64,000 nt of DNA, taken from NCBI RefSeq assembly GCF_024211275.1, contig NZ_JAMLDX010000004.1:62001-126000 (forward strand). The letters are read 5' to 3'. This stretch comes from Sphingomonas tagetis. GTDB taxonomy: Bacteria; Pseudomonadota; Alphaproteobacteria; Sphingomonadales; Sphingomonadaceae. The notes under the pieces were generated by a model. It was not told where the DNA came from. It did no database searches and was given only the letters and a program-made list of their open reading frames with translations. The position numbers were made by a program, and so were the translations under genes. Of this stretch, positions 1 through 7,390 are shown one piece after another (position 1 is the stretch's first letter; the number at the start of each line of letters is the position of its first letter).

Positions 1-178
1 GTCGGTGATCCTGATTGGACAGCTCGCCTCCACTTACTATTTCGCACACTTCCTGCTGATCCTGCCGATCGTGTCGATGATGGAGCGGCCGCGGCCGTTG
101 CCGAATTCGATCACCGAAGCGGTGCTCGCGGGCAAGGGTGGCACGTCGCCGGCGCAGACCGCGCTCGCGGCTGAATAA
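1..178 (+). CDS. petB: Cytochrome b of the bc1 complex, C-terminal end (partial)
   Basis: Only the last 58 codons are present, in the frame ending at TAA 176-178. They encode a hydrophobic segment (LASTYYFAHFLLILPIVS) followed by a short polar tail that includes ERPRPLP. This matches the last transmembrane helix and cytoplasmic end of cytochrome b, the quinol-oxidising subunit of the cytochrome bc1 complex in the inner membrane. The cytochrome c1 gene begins 14 bases downstream, which is the usual order in the fbc/pet operon (Rieske protein, cytochrome b, cytochrome c1). The haem-ligating histidines lie outside the window, so the call rests on the tail and its context. Confidence 0.88.
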   Translation, partial: SVILIGQLASTYYFAHFLLILPIVSMMERPRPLPNSITEAVLAGKGGTSPAQTALAAE

Positions 179-192
179 GGGGCTGAATTAAC

Positions 193-1047
193 ATGGTTCG
201 CATTCTCGGCGGCTTGGTTGGCCTCGGCTTCGTCCTCGCCCTGCTGCTCGGCATCTACGACACGGTGTCGAACTGGATCAAAACCCCACCCGCGGCGACC
301 GCGGAGCACGAGTTCCACGAGCATCCGCGCAAGGCCGGCTTCTCGTTCGAGGGCGTGTTGGGCAAATATGACAACCGCCAGCTGCAGCGCGGTCTGCAGG
401 TGTACAAGGAAGTCTGCGCCGCGTGCCACTCGCTGCGTCTGGTGTCGTTCCGCGACCTCGAGGCGATCGGCTATAGCGAAGGCCAGGTGAAGACCATCGC
501 CAAGGGCTTCCAGGTGCCGTCGATCAACCCGGAGACGGGTGAGCCGGCGACCCGCGACGGCCTGGCCTCGGACCGCTTCCCGCTGGTCTATGCCAACGAC
601 GTCGCAGCGCGCGCCGCCAACAATAACGCGATCCCGCCCGACCTGTCGCTGATGGCGAAGGCGCGTCACGACGGCCCGAACTACATCTACTCGCTGCTGA
701 CCGGCTACAAGGCGCAGGAAGGCTATAAGAACGAGAAGGGCGAGGAACTGCTCAAGCAGTTCCCGGATACGAAGACCCCGCAGGGCCTTCACTTCAACCC
801 CTATTTCGCGACGCTGAACCTGGCGATGGCGCAGCCGATCAAGGATGGTCAGGTGACCTATTCCGACGGCACCGCGGCGACCGCCGACAATTACGCCAAG
901 GACGTCGCGGCGTTCCTGATGTGGTCGGCCGAGCCCAAGCTGGGCGCGCGCAAGACCGCGGGTCTCGCGACGCTGATCTTCCTCGTGATCTTCTGCTTCC
1001 TCGCTTATGGCGCCAAGAAGCAGATCTGGCGGGGCGTGAAGGATTGA
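193..1047 (+). CDS. petC: Cytochrome c1 (ubiquinol-cytochrome c reductase)
   Basis: A 284-residue protein carrying one covalent haem in the cytochrome bc1 complex, passing electrons from the Rieske centre to soluble cytochrome c on the periplasmic face. It has an N-terminal hydrophobic segment (about residues 5-25), one CxxCH haem site (CAACH, about residues 75-79), and a C-terminal hydrophobic anchor followed by KKQIWRGVKD. The family's axial Met region is consistent with the segment around LNLAMAQP. It follows petB by 14 bases and is evidently cotranscribed. A strong hairpin with a T-run lies just after the stop and ends the operon. Confidence 0.97.
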   Translation: MVRILGGLVGLGFVLALLLGIYDTVSNWIKTPPAATAEHEFHEHPRKAGFSFEGVLGKYDNRQLQRGLQVYKEVCAACHSLRLVSFRDLEAIGYSEGQVKTIAKGFQVPSINPETGEPATRDGLASDRFPLVYANDVAARAANNNAIPPDLSLMAKARHDGPNYIYSLLTGYKAQEGYKNEKGEELLKQFPDTKTPQGLHFNPYFATLNLAMAQPIKDGQVTYSDGTAATADNYAKDVAAFLMWSAEPKLGARKTAGLATLIFLVIFCFLAYGAKKQIWRGVKD

Positions 1048-1072
1048 GGCCAACCGCCTGACGGTTTTCTCA

Positions 1073-1107
1073 AACGGCCCGGGAAGCGATTCCCGGGCCG
1101 TTTTTTT
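1073..1107 (+). terminator. Rho-independent terminator after petC
   Basis: A GC-rich perfect hairpin (arms ACGGCCCGGGAA and its complement, short loop) is followed by seven T residues at 1101-1107. It lies between the petC stop and the apt ribosome-binding site. It therefore separates the bc1 operon from apt. Confidence 0.9.
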
Positions 1108-1121
1108 GTGAGGAGCAATTG

Positions 1122-1661
1122 GTGACCGCACCGAACGACGATCTCGCCGCGCTGATCCGCACGATCCCGGACTTCCCCAAGCCGGGGATCATGTTCCGCG
1201 ACATCACCACGCTGCTGCTCGACCCCGCCGGCTTCGCGCGCAGCATCGAGCGCATCGTCGAGGGGGTGGACGGCCCGGTCGATCTCGTCGCCGGGATCGA
1301 GGCGCGCGGCTTCATCTTCGCCGCGCCGGTCGCGGTGGCGCTGGGGGCAGGCGTGCTGCTGTTGCGCAAGGACGGCAAGCTGCCCGGCGCGACCATCGCC
1401 GAGGATTATGCGCTGGAGTACGGCACCGACCGTATCGCGATCCACGCCGACGCCTTCGCGCCCGGCGCGCGCGTGCTGCTGATCGACGACCTCATCGCCA
1501 CCGGCGGCACGGCCCGCGCGGCGGTGCGGCTGCTACGCAAGGCCGCGGCGCAGGTGACTCAGGCGGCGTTCGTGATCGACCTGCCCGAGCTGGGCGGCGC
1601 GGACTCGCTGCGGGTAGAGGGGATCGAAGTGAACGCGCTGGTGGCGTTCGCGGGGCACTAG
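1122..1661 (+). CDS. apt: Adenine phosphoribosyltransferase
   Basis: A cytoplasmic purine-salvage enzyme that converts adenine plus PRPP to AMP and pyrophosphate. The PRPP-binding signature VLLIDDLIATGGTA is intact (about residues 120-135), and the family segment GIEARGFIFAAP precedes it. The length of 179 residues is normal. I place the start at GTG 1122, six bases after AGGAG (1111-1115); an in-frame TTG at 1119 is only three bases from the same site and is less likely. The gene follows the petC terminator, so it probably has its own promoter or relies on readthrough. Confidence 0.95.
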   Translation: MTAPNDDLAALIRTIPDFPKPGIMFRDITTLLLDPAGFARSIERIVEGVDGPVDLVAGIEARGFIFAAPVAVALGAGVLLLRKDGKLPGATIAEDYALEYGTDRIAIHADAFAPGARVLLIDDLIATGGTARAAVRLLRKAAAQVTQAAFVIDLPELGGADSLRVEGIEVNALVAFAGH

Positions 1662-1729
1662 CCGCTTTCTTCGTGCGAGCGAACGCGCGCGACCGCCAAA
1701 TTCCACTGACCGTTCGTGTCGAGCGAAGT

Positions 1730-2179
1730 CTAGGGCTGTGGCCGCCGCGCGATCAGGCCGCGCGCGATGAAGCTCAGCACCGGCTCGTCATGCTGGTTGA
1801 ACACCGTCATCCGCGCGCGCGTGCTGCCCATTTCGGGGCGCTTCTCGGACGCCTTCTTCGCGAGCAGCTCATTCTCGCAGCGCAGCGTGTCGCCCGGGAA
1901 GACCGGCTTGAGCCAGCGCAGTTCATCGACTCCCGCCGCACCAAGGCTGGCCTGCGGGTTTTCCTTCATCCATTCGACGAACATCGACATCGTCATCGCG
2001 CAGGTGTGCCAGCCACTCGCCGACATCCGCCCGAAATGAGTCCGTGCCGCCGCCTCGTCGGAAAGGTGGAACGGCTGGGGGTCGTATTTCGCCGCGAATT
2101 CCAGCACTTCCTCGCGCGTCACGGGATAGCTGCCAAAGCTCGCCTTGGCGCCGACTTCGAGATCTTCGAAATATCGCAT
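1730..2179 (-). CDS. MaoC-like dehydratase (hotdog fold)
   Basis: A protein of about 149 residues with the MaoC/(R)-specific enoyl-CoA hydratase pattern. The segment YDPQPFHLSDEAA carries the family Asp and His that act in hydration of enoyl-CoA, and GWHT follows. The start is set at ATG 2179 (MRYFEDL), which matches the usual beginning of the family; the open frame extends to a TTG at 2215 without better support. Acyl-CoA hydration is known for the family, but the substrate here cannot be told from sequence. It is a single gene converging on apt, and no partner is adjacent. Confidence 0.85.
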   Translation of the reverse strand: MRYFEDLEVGAKASFGSYPVTREEVLEFAAKYDPQPFHLSDEAAARTHFGRMSASGWHTCAMTMSMFVEWMKENPQASLGAAGVDELRWLKPVFPGDTLRCENELLAKKASEKRPEMGSTRARMTVFNQHDEPVLSFIARGLIARRPQP

Positions 2180-2254
2180 GAAGGTGAGTTTCGTGCTGAA
2201 ACTGGATTTTTGCAAGCTTGTTGAGCCGCGTTCGGCGGCTTACCTCAGCAAGCG

Positions 2255-3094
2255 ATGCCGCCCCCCAATCCCGTCACCGCCGGTCTCCGCGCGCGCCTGA
2301 TCGGCGTGGTGCGCAGCACGTTCAACGATCGGGCCAAGGGTGAGACGCCGGTCCAGCGCAGCGACGAGGCGCTGTTCCCGCGCGGCTCGGTCACCTGGCG
2401 CGTCAATGGCGACGTGACGACGATGATGGTTGGCGGGGTCGCCTCGCTGCTGCTGCAGATGCTGCATCCTGCCGTACTGGCGGGGGTGTGGGACCACAGC
2501 GCGTTCCGCACCGACATGCTCGGACGCCTGCGCCGCACCGCGCGCTTCATCGCTGAAACGACCTATGCCGAGCGCGCCATCGCGCAGGCTGCAATCGCCA
2601 AGGTGCGCGAGGTGCATGAGCGAGTCGGCGGCACGCTGCCCGACGGCACACCTTATCGCGCCGACGATCCCGCGCTGCTCGCCTGGGTGCATGTGACCGA
2701 GATGTGGAGCTTCCTCGCCGCCTGGCAGCGCTATGGCGTGCCGATCTCGCGCGAAGAGGAGGACGTCTATTATGCCGAAACCGCCCGGATCGCCGAAGCG
2801 CTCGGCGCCGATCCGGTCCCGCGCAGCAAGGCGGAGGCCGAAACACTGATCGCCGCGATGCGCCCGCAACTGCTGGCCGATGCCCGCACGCGCGAGGTGG
2901 CGCATTTCGTGCTCAACCAGCGCCCGCCGAGCCTCGCTGTCGCGCCCGCACAGGCCGCGATCTTCGCGGCGGCGGTCGATCTGTTGCCCGACTGGGCGCG
3001 CGAGCTGCACGGGCTGAAACGTCCGCCCGCGACGCCGCTGGTCCGCGGCTCCACGCTGGCGATCGCCAGGACGTTCCGCTGGGCGTTCGGCTAG
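2255..3094 (+). CDS. MpaB/rubber-oxygenase-like family protein (DUF2236)
   Basis: A 279-residue helical protein resembling the oxygenase MpaB family (DUF2236), related to the haem-containing latex-clearing protein and fungal MpaB. Visible family-type segments are LQMLHPAVLAGVWDHSAF (about residues 68-85) and WVHVTEMWSF (about 144-153), each with a histidine suitable as a haem ligand. No signal peptide is evident. The physiological substrate of bacterial members is mostly unknown. Its stop codon shares a CTAG palindrome with the stop of the convergent ychF. The family call is by recall of sequence pattern only. Confidence 0.78.
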   Translation: MPPPNPVTAGLRARLIGVVRSTFNDRAKGETPVQRSDEALFPRGSVTWRVNGDVTTMMVGGVASLLLQMLHPAVLAGVWDHSAFRTDMLGRLRRTARFIAETTYAERAIAQAAIAKVREVHERVGGTLPDGTPYRADDPALLAWVHVTEMWSFLAAWQRYGVPISREEEDVYYAETARIAEALGADPVPRSKAEAETLIAAMRPQLLADARTREVAHFVLNQRPPSLAVAPAQAAIFAAAVDLLPDWARELHGLKRPPATPLVRGSTLAIARTFRWAFG

Positions 3095-4191
3095 ACGTTG
3101 AAGCGGAACAGCATCACGTCGCCGTCCTGAACGACATATTCCTTGCCTTCGGAGCGCAGCTTGCCGTTGTCGCGCGCACCGGTTTCGCCGTTGAACTTTA
3201 TATAGTCGTCGAACGCGATCGTCTCGGCACGGATGAAGCCGCGTTCGAAATCGGTGTGGATCTCGCCGGCCGCCTGCGGGGCCTTGGCGCCGACATGCGT
3301 GGTCCAGGCGCGTGCTTCCTTTGGCCCTACGGTGAAGAAGGTGAGCAAATGGAGCAGCGAATAGCCGGCGCGGATCACGCGCGCGAGGCCGGTTTCCTCC
3401 AGCCCCAGCTCGCCGAGGAACTCGCCGCGCTCGTCGGCCGGCATGGTCGCGATCTCGGCCTCGATCGCGGCGGATACGACGACGGCCTCGGCGCCCTCGG
3501 CCCTGGCCTTCTCGAACACGCGCGCCGAGAATTCATTGCCGTTGGCGGCGTCTTCCTCGTTGACGTTGCAGACATAGAGGACGGGCTTGGCGGTGATCAG
3601 CTGCGCCTGCGCGAACAGCCGCGCTTCCTCGATGTCCTTGGGCTCGACCAGCCGCGCCGGCTTGCCCTGGCGCAGCAGGTCGAGCGCCTGGCCCAGCACC
3701 GATGCGGCGATCTTCGCCTCCTTGTCGCCCTGCGCCGCCTTTTTCTGGAGGTTGGGCACGCGCTTTTCGAGCGATTCGAGGTCGGAGAGCATCAGTTCGG
3801 TCTCGACCGTTTCGGCGTCGGCGATCGGGTCGACCTTGTTGTCGACATGCTGGATGTCGTCATTTTCGAAGCAACGCAGGACGTGGACGATCGCGTCGAC
3901 CTCGCGAATGTTGCCGAGGAACTGGTTGCCCAGACCCTCGCCCTTGCTCGCGCCGCGCACGAGACCGGCGATGTCGACGAAGCCGAGCTGAGTCTCGATG
4001 ATCTTGGCGGAATTGGCGATCTTGGCCAGCGCCTGCAAGCGGTCGTCGGGTACCGCAACGTTGCCGACATTCGGCTCGATCGTGCAGAACGGATAATTCG
4101 CCGCCTGCGCCGCAGCGGTCTCGGTCAGCGCGTTGAAAAGCGTCGATTTGCCGACATTCGGCAGGCCGACGATGCCGCAGCGAAAGCCCAT
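3091..4191 (-). CDS. ychF: Ribosome-binding ATPase YchF (Obg family)
   Basis: A universally conserved P-loop protein of 366 residues that binds ribosomes and hydrolyses ATP. The N-terminal P-loop GLPNVGKST (about residues 9-17), the DIAGLVRGAS switch region and the C-terminal TGS domain (ending VQDGDVMLFRFNV) are all present. The start ATG gives MGFRCGIVG, the canonical beginning. In many alphaproteobacteria ychF lies near pth and rplY; here those genes are about 2.5 kb further on, with three unrelated genes between. Its last four bases overlap the stop of the convergent MpaB-like gene. Confidence 0.97.
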   Translation of the reverse strand: MGFRCGIVGLPNVGKSTLFNALTETAAAQAANYPFCTIEPNVGNVAVPDDRLQALAKIANSAKIIETQLGFVDIAGLVRGASKGEGLGNQFLGNIREVDAIVHVLRCFENDDIQHVDNKVDPIADAETVETELMLSDLESLEKRVPNLQKKAAQGDKEAKIAASVLGQALDLLRQGKPARLVEPKDIEEARLFAQAQLITAKPVLYVCNVNEEDAANGNEFSARVFEKARAEGAEAVVVSAAIEAEIATMPADERGEFLGELGLEETGLARVIRAGYSLLHLLTFFTVGPKEARAWTTHVGAKAPQAAGEIHTDFERGFIRAETIAFDDYIKFNGETGARDNGKLRSEGKEYVVQDGDVMLFRFNV

Positions 4192-4261
4192 TTCTGTGGT
4201 CCTGTGGTCCGGGAAAGGCGTCCCGATAGGGCGGACCGCGGGAAATTGCCAGCCATGAAGA

Positions 4262-4289
4262 AGCCCGCCGGTCGCGAAACCGGCGGGCT
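4262..4289 (-). terminator. Hairpin terminator after the glycine-zipper gene
   Basis: Perfect 10-bp arms (AGCCCGCCGG and complement) enclose an 8-base loop. On the minus strand the hairpin is followed by a pyrimidine stretch CTTCTTC rather than a pure T-run. It lies 21 bases past the stop of the glycine-zipper gene and before ychF, so it probably separates the two minus-strand units. Confidence 0.6.
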
Positions 4290-4310
4290 CTCCTTCAAGC
4301 TATCGACCGG

Positions 4311-4787
4311 TCAGCGGCAGCGCACGTTGCCGCGGTCGATCTCGCGGCCGAGCACTGCGCCGCCGGCGCCGCCCAGGATCACGCCGAGCAGGTCACCGCC
4401 GCCGATCGCGCCGCCCAGGATGCCGCCCAGCGCCGCACCGACGACGAGGCCCGTGGTGCCGTCGCCGCGGCGGCAATAATAGCGCCCGTCACGACCGCGA
4501 TAAATCTGGTCCTGACGGCTCAGGCGGCGCTCGCGGTAGCTGCCGCTGCGATAGCTGCGCGAGGCGTCCCACTCGCGCTGGTCGCCGCGCCAGCGATAGT
4601 CACGGTCGCGATACTCGCTGCGGTCGCGCCAGCGCCGCTCGCGCCGCTCGTTATACTCCCGGTCGCGCTGCGCCTCACGCTCGGCCCAGGTGGACTGCGC
4701 CTGCGCTTCGCCCGACAGGACCGGCGCGGTCGCGACCGGCACCGCCATCGCGAGCGCCAACAGTGCGGTGATTCCTTTACGCATCAT
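4311..4787 (-). CDS. Exported glycine-zipper 2TM-domain protein
   Basis: A predicted exported protein of about 158 residues. It has a cleavable signal peptide ending near AQA|QS, a very Arg/Asp/Tyr-rich middle region, and a C-terminal glycine zipper (GLVVGAALGGILGGAIGGG and GVILGGAGGAVLG) typical of the Rick_17kDa/2TM glycine-zipper group found in the outer membrane or periplasm. Three adjacent ATGs (4790, 4787, 4784) follow GGGAG; the latter two have better spacing, so 4787 is used. The function is unknown. A candidate EcfG-type stress promoter sits just upstream (4811-4835), which would fit an envelope-stress role. Confidence 0.8.
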   Translation of the reverse strand: MMRKGITALLALAMAVPVATAPVLSGEAQAQSTWAEREAQRDREYNERRERRWRDRSEYRDRDYRWRGDQREWDASRSYRSGSYRERRLSRQDQIYRGRDGRYYCRRGDGTTGLVVGAALGGILGGAIGGGDLLGVILGGAGGAVLGREIDRGNVRCR

Positions 4788-4810
4788 CATTCTCCCGAAA
4801 CTGGGAATGA

Positions 4811-4835
4811 ATCGGTTCACATGCGCAATGGTTCC
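4811..4835 (-). promoter_or_regulatory. Candidate EcfG (general stress) promoter
   Basis: On the minus strand GGAAC (4835-4831) is followed after 16 bases by CGAT (4814-4811). The alphaproteobacterial EcfG consensus is GGAAC-N16/17-CGTT, so one base of the -10 element differs. The site sits about 25-45 bases ahead of the glycine-zipper gene's start. This is read by eye and not tested. Confidence 0.45.
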
Positions 4836-4841
4836 TTGGAA

Positions 4842-5444
4842 TCAGCGATAGTTGAAGCTGATGCTGATGCGCTCGCCCTTGCCGGCATGCGGCGTGACTT
4901 CGTGCCGCAGCCAGCTTTCCCATAGAAAGATGCCGCCCGGCGCGGGCTGCGCATAGATGAAGGTTTGCAGCTCTTCCGGCGCGTCGGGGCGGCGGGGCGG
5001 GGCGGCCATCAGCAGCGGCAGGCGCGGGTCCTCGAGCTTGAGCGCGCCGGCCCGGGGTGGCACCTCGACATAGATGGTGCCCGAAACCACGCTGTGGGGA
5101 TGGATATGGCCGCTATGCGTGCCGCCGGGTTTAAGGATGTTGACCCACAGGCTGTCGAGTTTGAGCTTGCGTCCGCCCAGGTCGAACGCACAGGCGTCGG
5201 CGAAGCGGGCGACGTCTTTGTTCAGGTGCCGGACGAGATCCGCGAAGCGCGGGTCGCGCGCGGGCAGGTCGTCGAGCGAGGCATAGGAGGTGTAGCCGCG
5301 ATAGCCATGCGCCTTCGACCAGGCGCGTCCGGCGCGGTCCTGCTCGGCGAGGTCGCGGCAGGCGTCGGCCAGTTCCGCCAGCAATGCCGCGTCGTCCAGC
5401 GCGGTTTCGGAAAAGCGGGTGGCGAACAGCGTGCGGATGGTCAT
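4842..5444 (-). CDS. Putative 2OG-Fe(II) oxygenase (TIGR02466-like)
   Basis: A protein of about 200 residues with the layout of the TIGR02466 putative 2-oxoglutarate/Fe(II) oxygenase group. A core THSGHIHPHSVVSGTIYVEV segment (about residues 108-127) supplies candidate metal-binding histidines. A distal LRHEVTPH plus ERISISFNY near the C-terminus resembles the second His and the 2OG-contacting Arg. ATG 5444 (MTIRTLF) is chosen as start; an ATG at 5459 is possible, and neither has a clear Shine-Dalgarno. The substrate is unknown. It lies directly upstream of the glycine-zipper gene on the same strand with its own gap. Confidence 0.72.
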   Translation of the reverse strand: MTIRTLFATRFSETALDDAALLAELADACRDLAEQDRAGRAWSKAHGYRGYTSYASLDDLPARDPRFADLVRHLNKDVARFADACAFDLGGRKLKLDSLWVNILKPGGTHSGHIHPHSVVSGTIYVEVPPRAGALKLEDPRLPLLMAAPPRRPDAPEELQTFIYAQPAPGGIFLWESWLRHEVTPHAGKGERISISFNYR

Positions 5445-5604
5445 AAGGCCGAACAGCATGCGCGCATCCGCGATGCAAGCACGGGGTTTCGTTTCCTGCG
5501 CGACCACGCTACCGCATGCCGCAGTCCGTTGAGCGGCGAGCCCGTTCATCTGCGGTAAAGGCGCCGGGCGCCTTGCAGGACAAGACGTAACAGGAGTTGC
5601 ATGT

Positions 5605-6588
5605 ATGATTCGCCGTTCCGCCATTATCGCCAGCGCCGTCGCCGTGCTGGCCGTTGCCGGATGCAATAATGGGGACGACGCGACGCCGACTCCGACCCCC
5701 ACGCCGACACCGACGCCGACCGCTTCGTCGACGCCGACCTATTCCGCCTTCCCGCTGAGCGGTGCGGCCGAGCTGTTCTCGGTCAGCGCGGCGATGAGCT
5801 ATACCGGCGATGTCGCCGGTCCGGTCACGCTGGGCGTCGCCGGCACCGACAGCTTCTCCAACCGCGTGCGCTTCGCGTTGCAGAGCACCGTCACGACGGC
5901 GCAGACGGCCGAGACCGTGGTACGCGAGAATACCGAGGAATCGCGCTTCACCGGCGCCGACCTGCTCACCGCACCGGCCGCGGGCGTCACCGAATATGTC
6001 TATCGCGAGACCACCGCGCCGACCACGGCGGGCGCCTTCTACCAGCTCGACCTGCTCAACAACACGGTCTCCGGATCGGTGACGAGCGATGCGGCGCTGG
6101 CGCTGACTCGGTCGACCTATGGCGGCTGGTGGCGTGGCGACAGCACCGCTGGCGCCAAGCGCGTGACCTATGCGACGATGGGCTATCCCACCGTCGCGAC
6201 CGACATGCCGACCACCGGCACGGTGACCTATACGGTGCGCGTGGTCGGCCGTTCGGTCGTCTCGCCGGCAGCGGGCGCGAGCTCGGTCGACAAGCTGAGC
6301 GGCACCGCGACGCTGACGATCAACTACGCCACTGGCCTCGTGAACCTGTCGATGACGCTCAACCGCGGCGCGACCGCTTACGGCACCTTCACCGGCACGG
6401 GCGCGATCGCGGCGGGCAACAACCAGTTCACCGGCAGCTTCGGCACCAGCAGCACCGCGGGCGGCACCTTCCAGGGTCTCGCCTATGGTCCGGCGGCGGC
6501 CGAGATCGGCATCACCTTCGCGATCAGCGGCGCGGTGACCGGCGGCGACAGCCGTGCGGTCGGCGTGGTGATCGGCAAGAAGAGCTGA
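5605..6588 (+). CDS. TbpB-like surface lipoprotein with a TP-repeat linker
   Basis: A 327-residue lipoprotein. The signal peptide ends in the lipobox LAVAGC (Cys20), followed by an acidic patch and a linker of Thr-Pro repeats (residues 27-39). The C-terminal half contains NNQFTGSFGTSSTAGGTFQG and YGPAAAEIGITFAISG. These strongly resemble the beta-barrel C-lobe of transferrin-binding-protein-like solute-binding lipoproteins, some of which are SLAM-dependent surface lipoproteins. AGGAG precedes the ATG. No TonB receptor or SLAM gene is adjacent. Ligand and surface location are inferences. Confidence 0.75.
   Translation: MIRRSAIIASAVAVLAVAGCNNGDDATPTPTPTPTPTPTASSTPTYSAFPLSGAAELFSVSAAMSYTGDVAGPVTLGVAGTDSFSNRVRFALQSTVTTAQTAETVVRENTEESRFTGADLLTAPAAGVTEYVYRETTAPTTAGAFYQLDLLNNTVSGSVTSDAALALTRSTYGGWWRGDSTAGAKRVTYATMGYPTVATDMPTTGTVTYTVRVVGRSVVSPAAGASSVDKLSGTATLTINYATGLVNLSMTLNRGATAYGTFTGTGAIAAGNNQFTGSFGTSSTAGGTFQGLAYGPAAAEIGITFAISGAVTGGDSRAVGVVIGKKS
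5683..5721 (+). repeat. Hexanucleotide (ACN CCN) tandem repeat coding Thr-Pro
   Basis: About six and a half units of a degenerate ACNCCN hexamer encode TPTPTPTPTPTPT inside the lipoprotein gene. Because units are six bases, changes in copy number would keep the frame and alter linker length only. Confidence 0.85.
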
Positions 6589-6612
6589 TCCGCACCGCAA
6601 ATCGAACAGCGA

Positions 6613-6642
6613 GGGGCCGGGCGGCGACGTCCGGCCCTTTTC
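6613..6642 (+). terminator. Rho-independent terminator after the TbpB-like gene
   Basis: A GGGCCGG stem (6614-6620) pairs with CCGGCCC (6631-6637) around a 10-base loop and is followed by TTTTCG. It sits between the lipoprotein stop and the convergent end of pth at 6645. Confidence 0.8.
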
Positions 6643-6644
6643 GT

Positions 6645-7220
6645 TCAGGGGATCGCCTGCAACCGCAGCGCCACGTCGTTCATGAAGCGCGTGTCGTCGC
6701 CCTTCGCCAGCCACTCGGCCTCGGCGGCAATCGCGCCGAGCAGATCGGACAGCGGCTCGATCTCGCTCTTGGCGTAGTTGCCCAGCACCCAGCCGGTGAC
6801 GCGCTCCTTGTGCCCGGGATGGCCGATGCCGATGCGCACGCGGCGAAAGTCCGCGCCGACATGGCTAATCGCGCTGCGGATGCCATTCTGCCCCGCCGCG
6901 CCGCCGCCGCGCTTCACCTTGACCTTGAACGGCGCGAGGTCGAGCTCGTCATGGAAGACGGTGACGTCGTCGATGCTCAGCTTGTAGAAATCGAGCGCAG
7001 CGCGGATCGAACGCCCGCTCTCGTTCATGAAGGTGCCGGGCTTGAGCAGCAACACCTTGGCGCCGCCGACGCGGCCCTCCTGCACCCAGCCCTGGAATTT
7101 CTTCGCGGGCGGCGTGAAGCCATGCACCTCGGCGATCGCGTCGGCCGCCATGAAGCCGACATTGTGCCGGTTCATCGCATATTGCGCGCCCGGATTGCCG
7201 AGGCCGACCCACAGTTGCAT
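6645..7220 (-). CDS. pth: Peptidyl-tRNA hydrolase
   Basis: A 191-residue cytoplasmic enzyme that releases tRNA from peptidyl-tRNA dropped by stalled ribosomes. N-terminal MQLWVGLGNPGAQY and NRHNVGF include the catalytic-region Asn and His. Further on are KPGTFMNESG and FHDELDL, and GHPGHKERV carries late family residues. ATG 7220 is the start because it gives the canonical N-terminus; the frame stays open further upstream into the inverted repeat. It lies downstream of rplY on the same strand, the common rplY-pth order, but a terminator and a long palindrome separate them. Confidence 0.96.
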   Translation of the reverse strand: MQLWVGLGNPGAQYAMNRHNVGFMAADAIAEVHGFTPPAKKFQGWVQEGRVGGAKVLLLKPGTFMNESGRSIRAALDFYKLSIDDVTVFHDELDLAPFKVKVKRGGGAAGQNGIRSAISHVGADFRRVRIGIGHPGHKERVTGWVLGNYAKSEIEPLSDLLGAIAAEAEWLAKGDDTRFMNDVALRLQAIP

Positions 7221-7237
7221 GTCATTTCCCGTTGGCC

Positions 7238-7314
7238 GCACCGGCCCGCTCCCCCACCCGGCCACCCACGCCAGTATATTCTATGGGTGGCCGGGTGGGG
7301 GAGCGGGCCGGTGC
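7238..7314. repeat. Long perfect intergenic inverted repeat
   Basis: Two 31-base arms (7238-7268 and 7284-7314) are exact reverse complements around a 15-base A/T-richer loop (GCCAGTATATTCTA region). The element occupies most of the rplY-pth gap and would form a very stable cruciform or RNA hairpin. No T-run follows on the pth side, so it looks like a dispersed palindromic repeat rather than a simple terminator. Confidence 0.9.
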
Positions 7315-7328
7315 CGCGACCCTTCAAT

Positions 7329-7361
7329 AAAAAACGCCCCCGCACCGGGGTGCGGAGGCGT
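7329..7361 (-). terminator. Rho-independent terminator after rplY
   Basis: On the minus strand a hairpin with a near-perfect stem (ACGCCTCCGCACC pairing with the segment reading GGTGCGGGGGCGT) is followed by TTTTTTA. It lies about 30 bases beyond the rplY stop, where transcription of rplY should end. Confidence 0.88.
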
Positions 7362-7390
7362 CTAATCGATCCCCGGATAGGGTGAAAGGC

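Noticed and set aside
37..1131. A 364-codon minus-strand frame over petC
   Set aside because: petC has haem motif, operon context and terminator; the opposite frame is low-complexity Arg/Val/Leu without homology that I recognise.
2704..4479. A 591-codon plus-strand frame across ychF
   Set aside because: It is antisense to the strongly conserved ychF and crosses its terminator. No domain is seen.
5683..5721. CRISPR-like short repeats
   Set aside because: The units are six bases, contiguous and in frame, coding a Thr-Pro linker. There are no spacers or cas genes.
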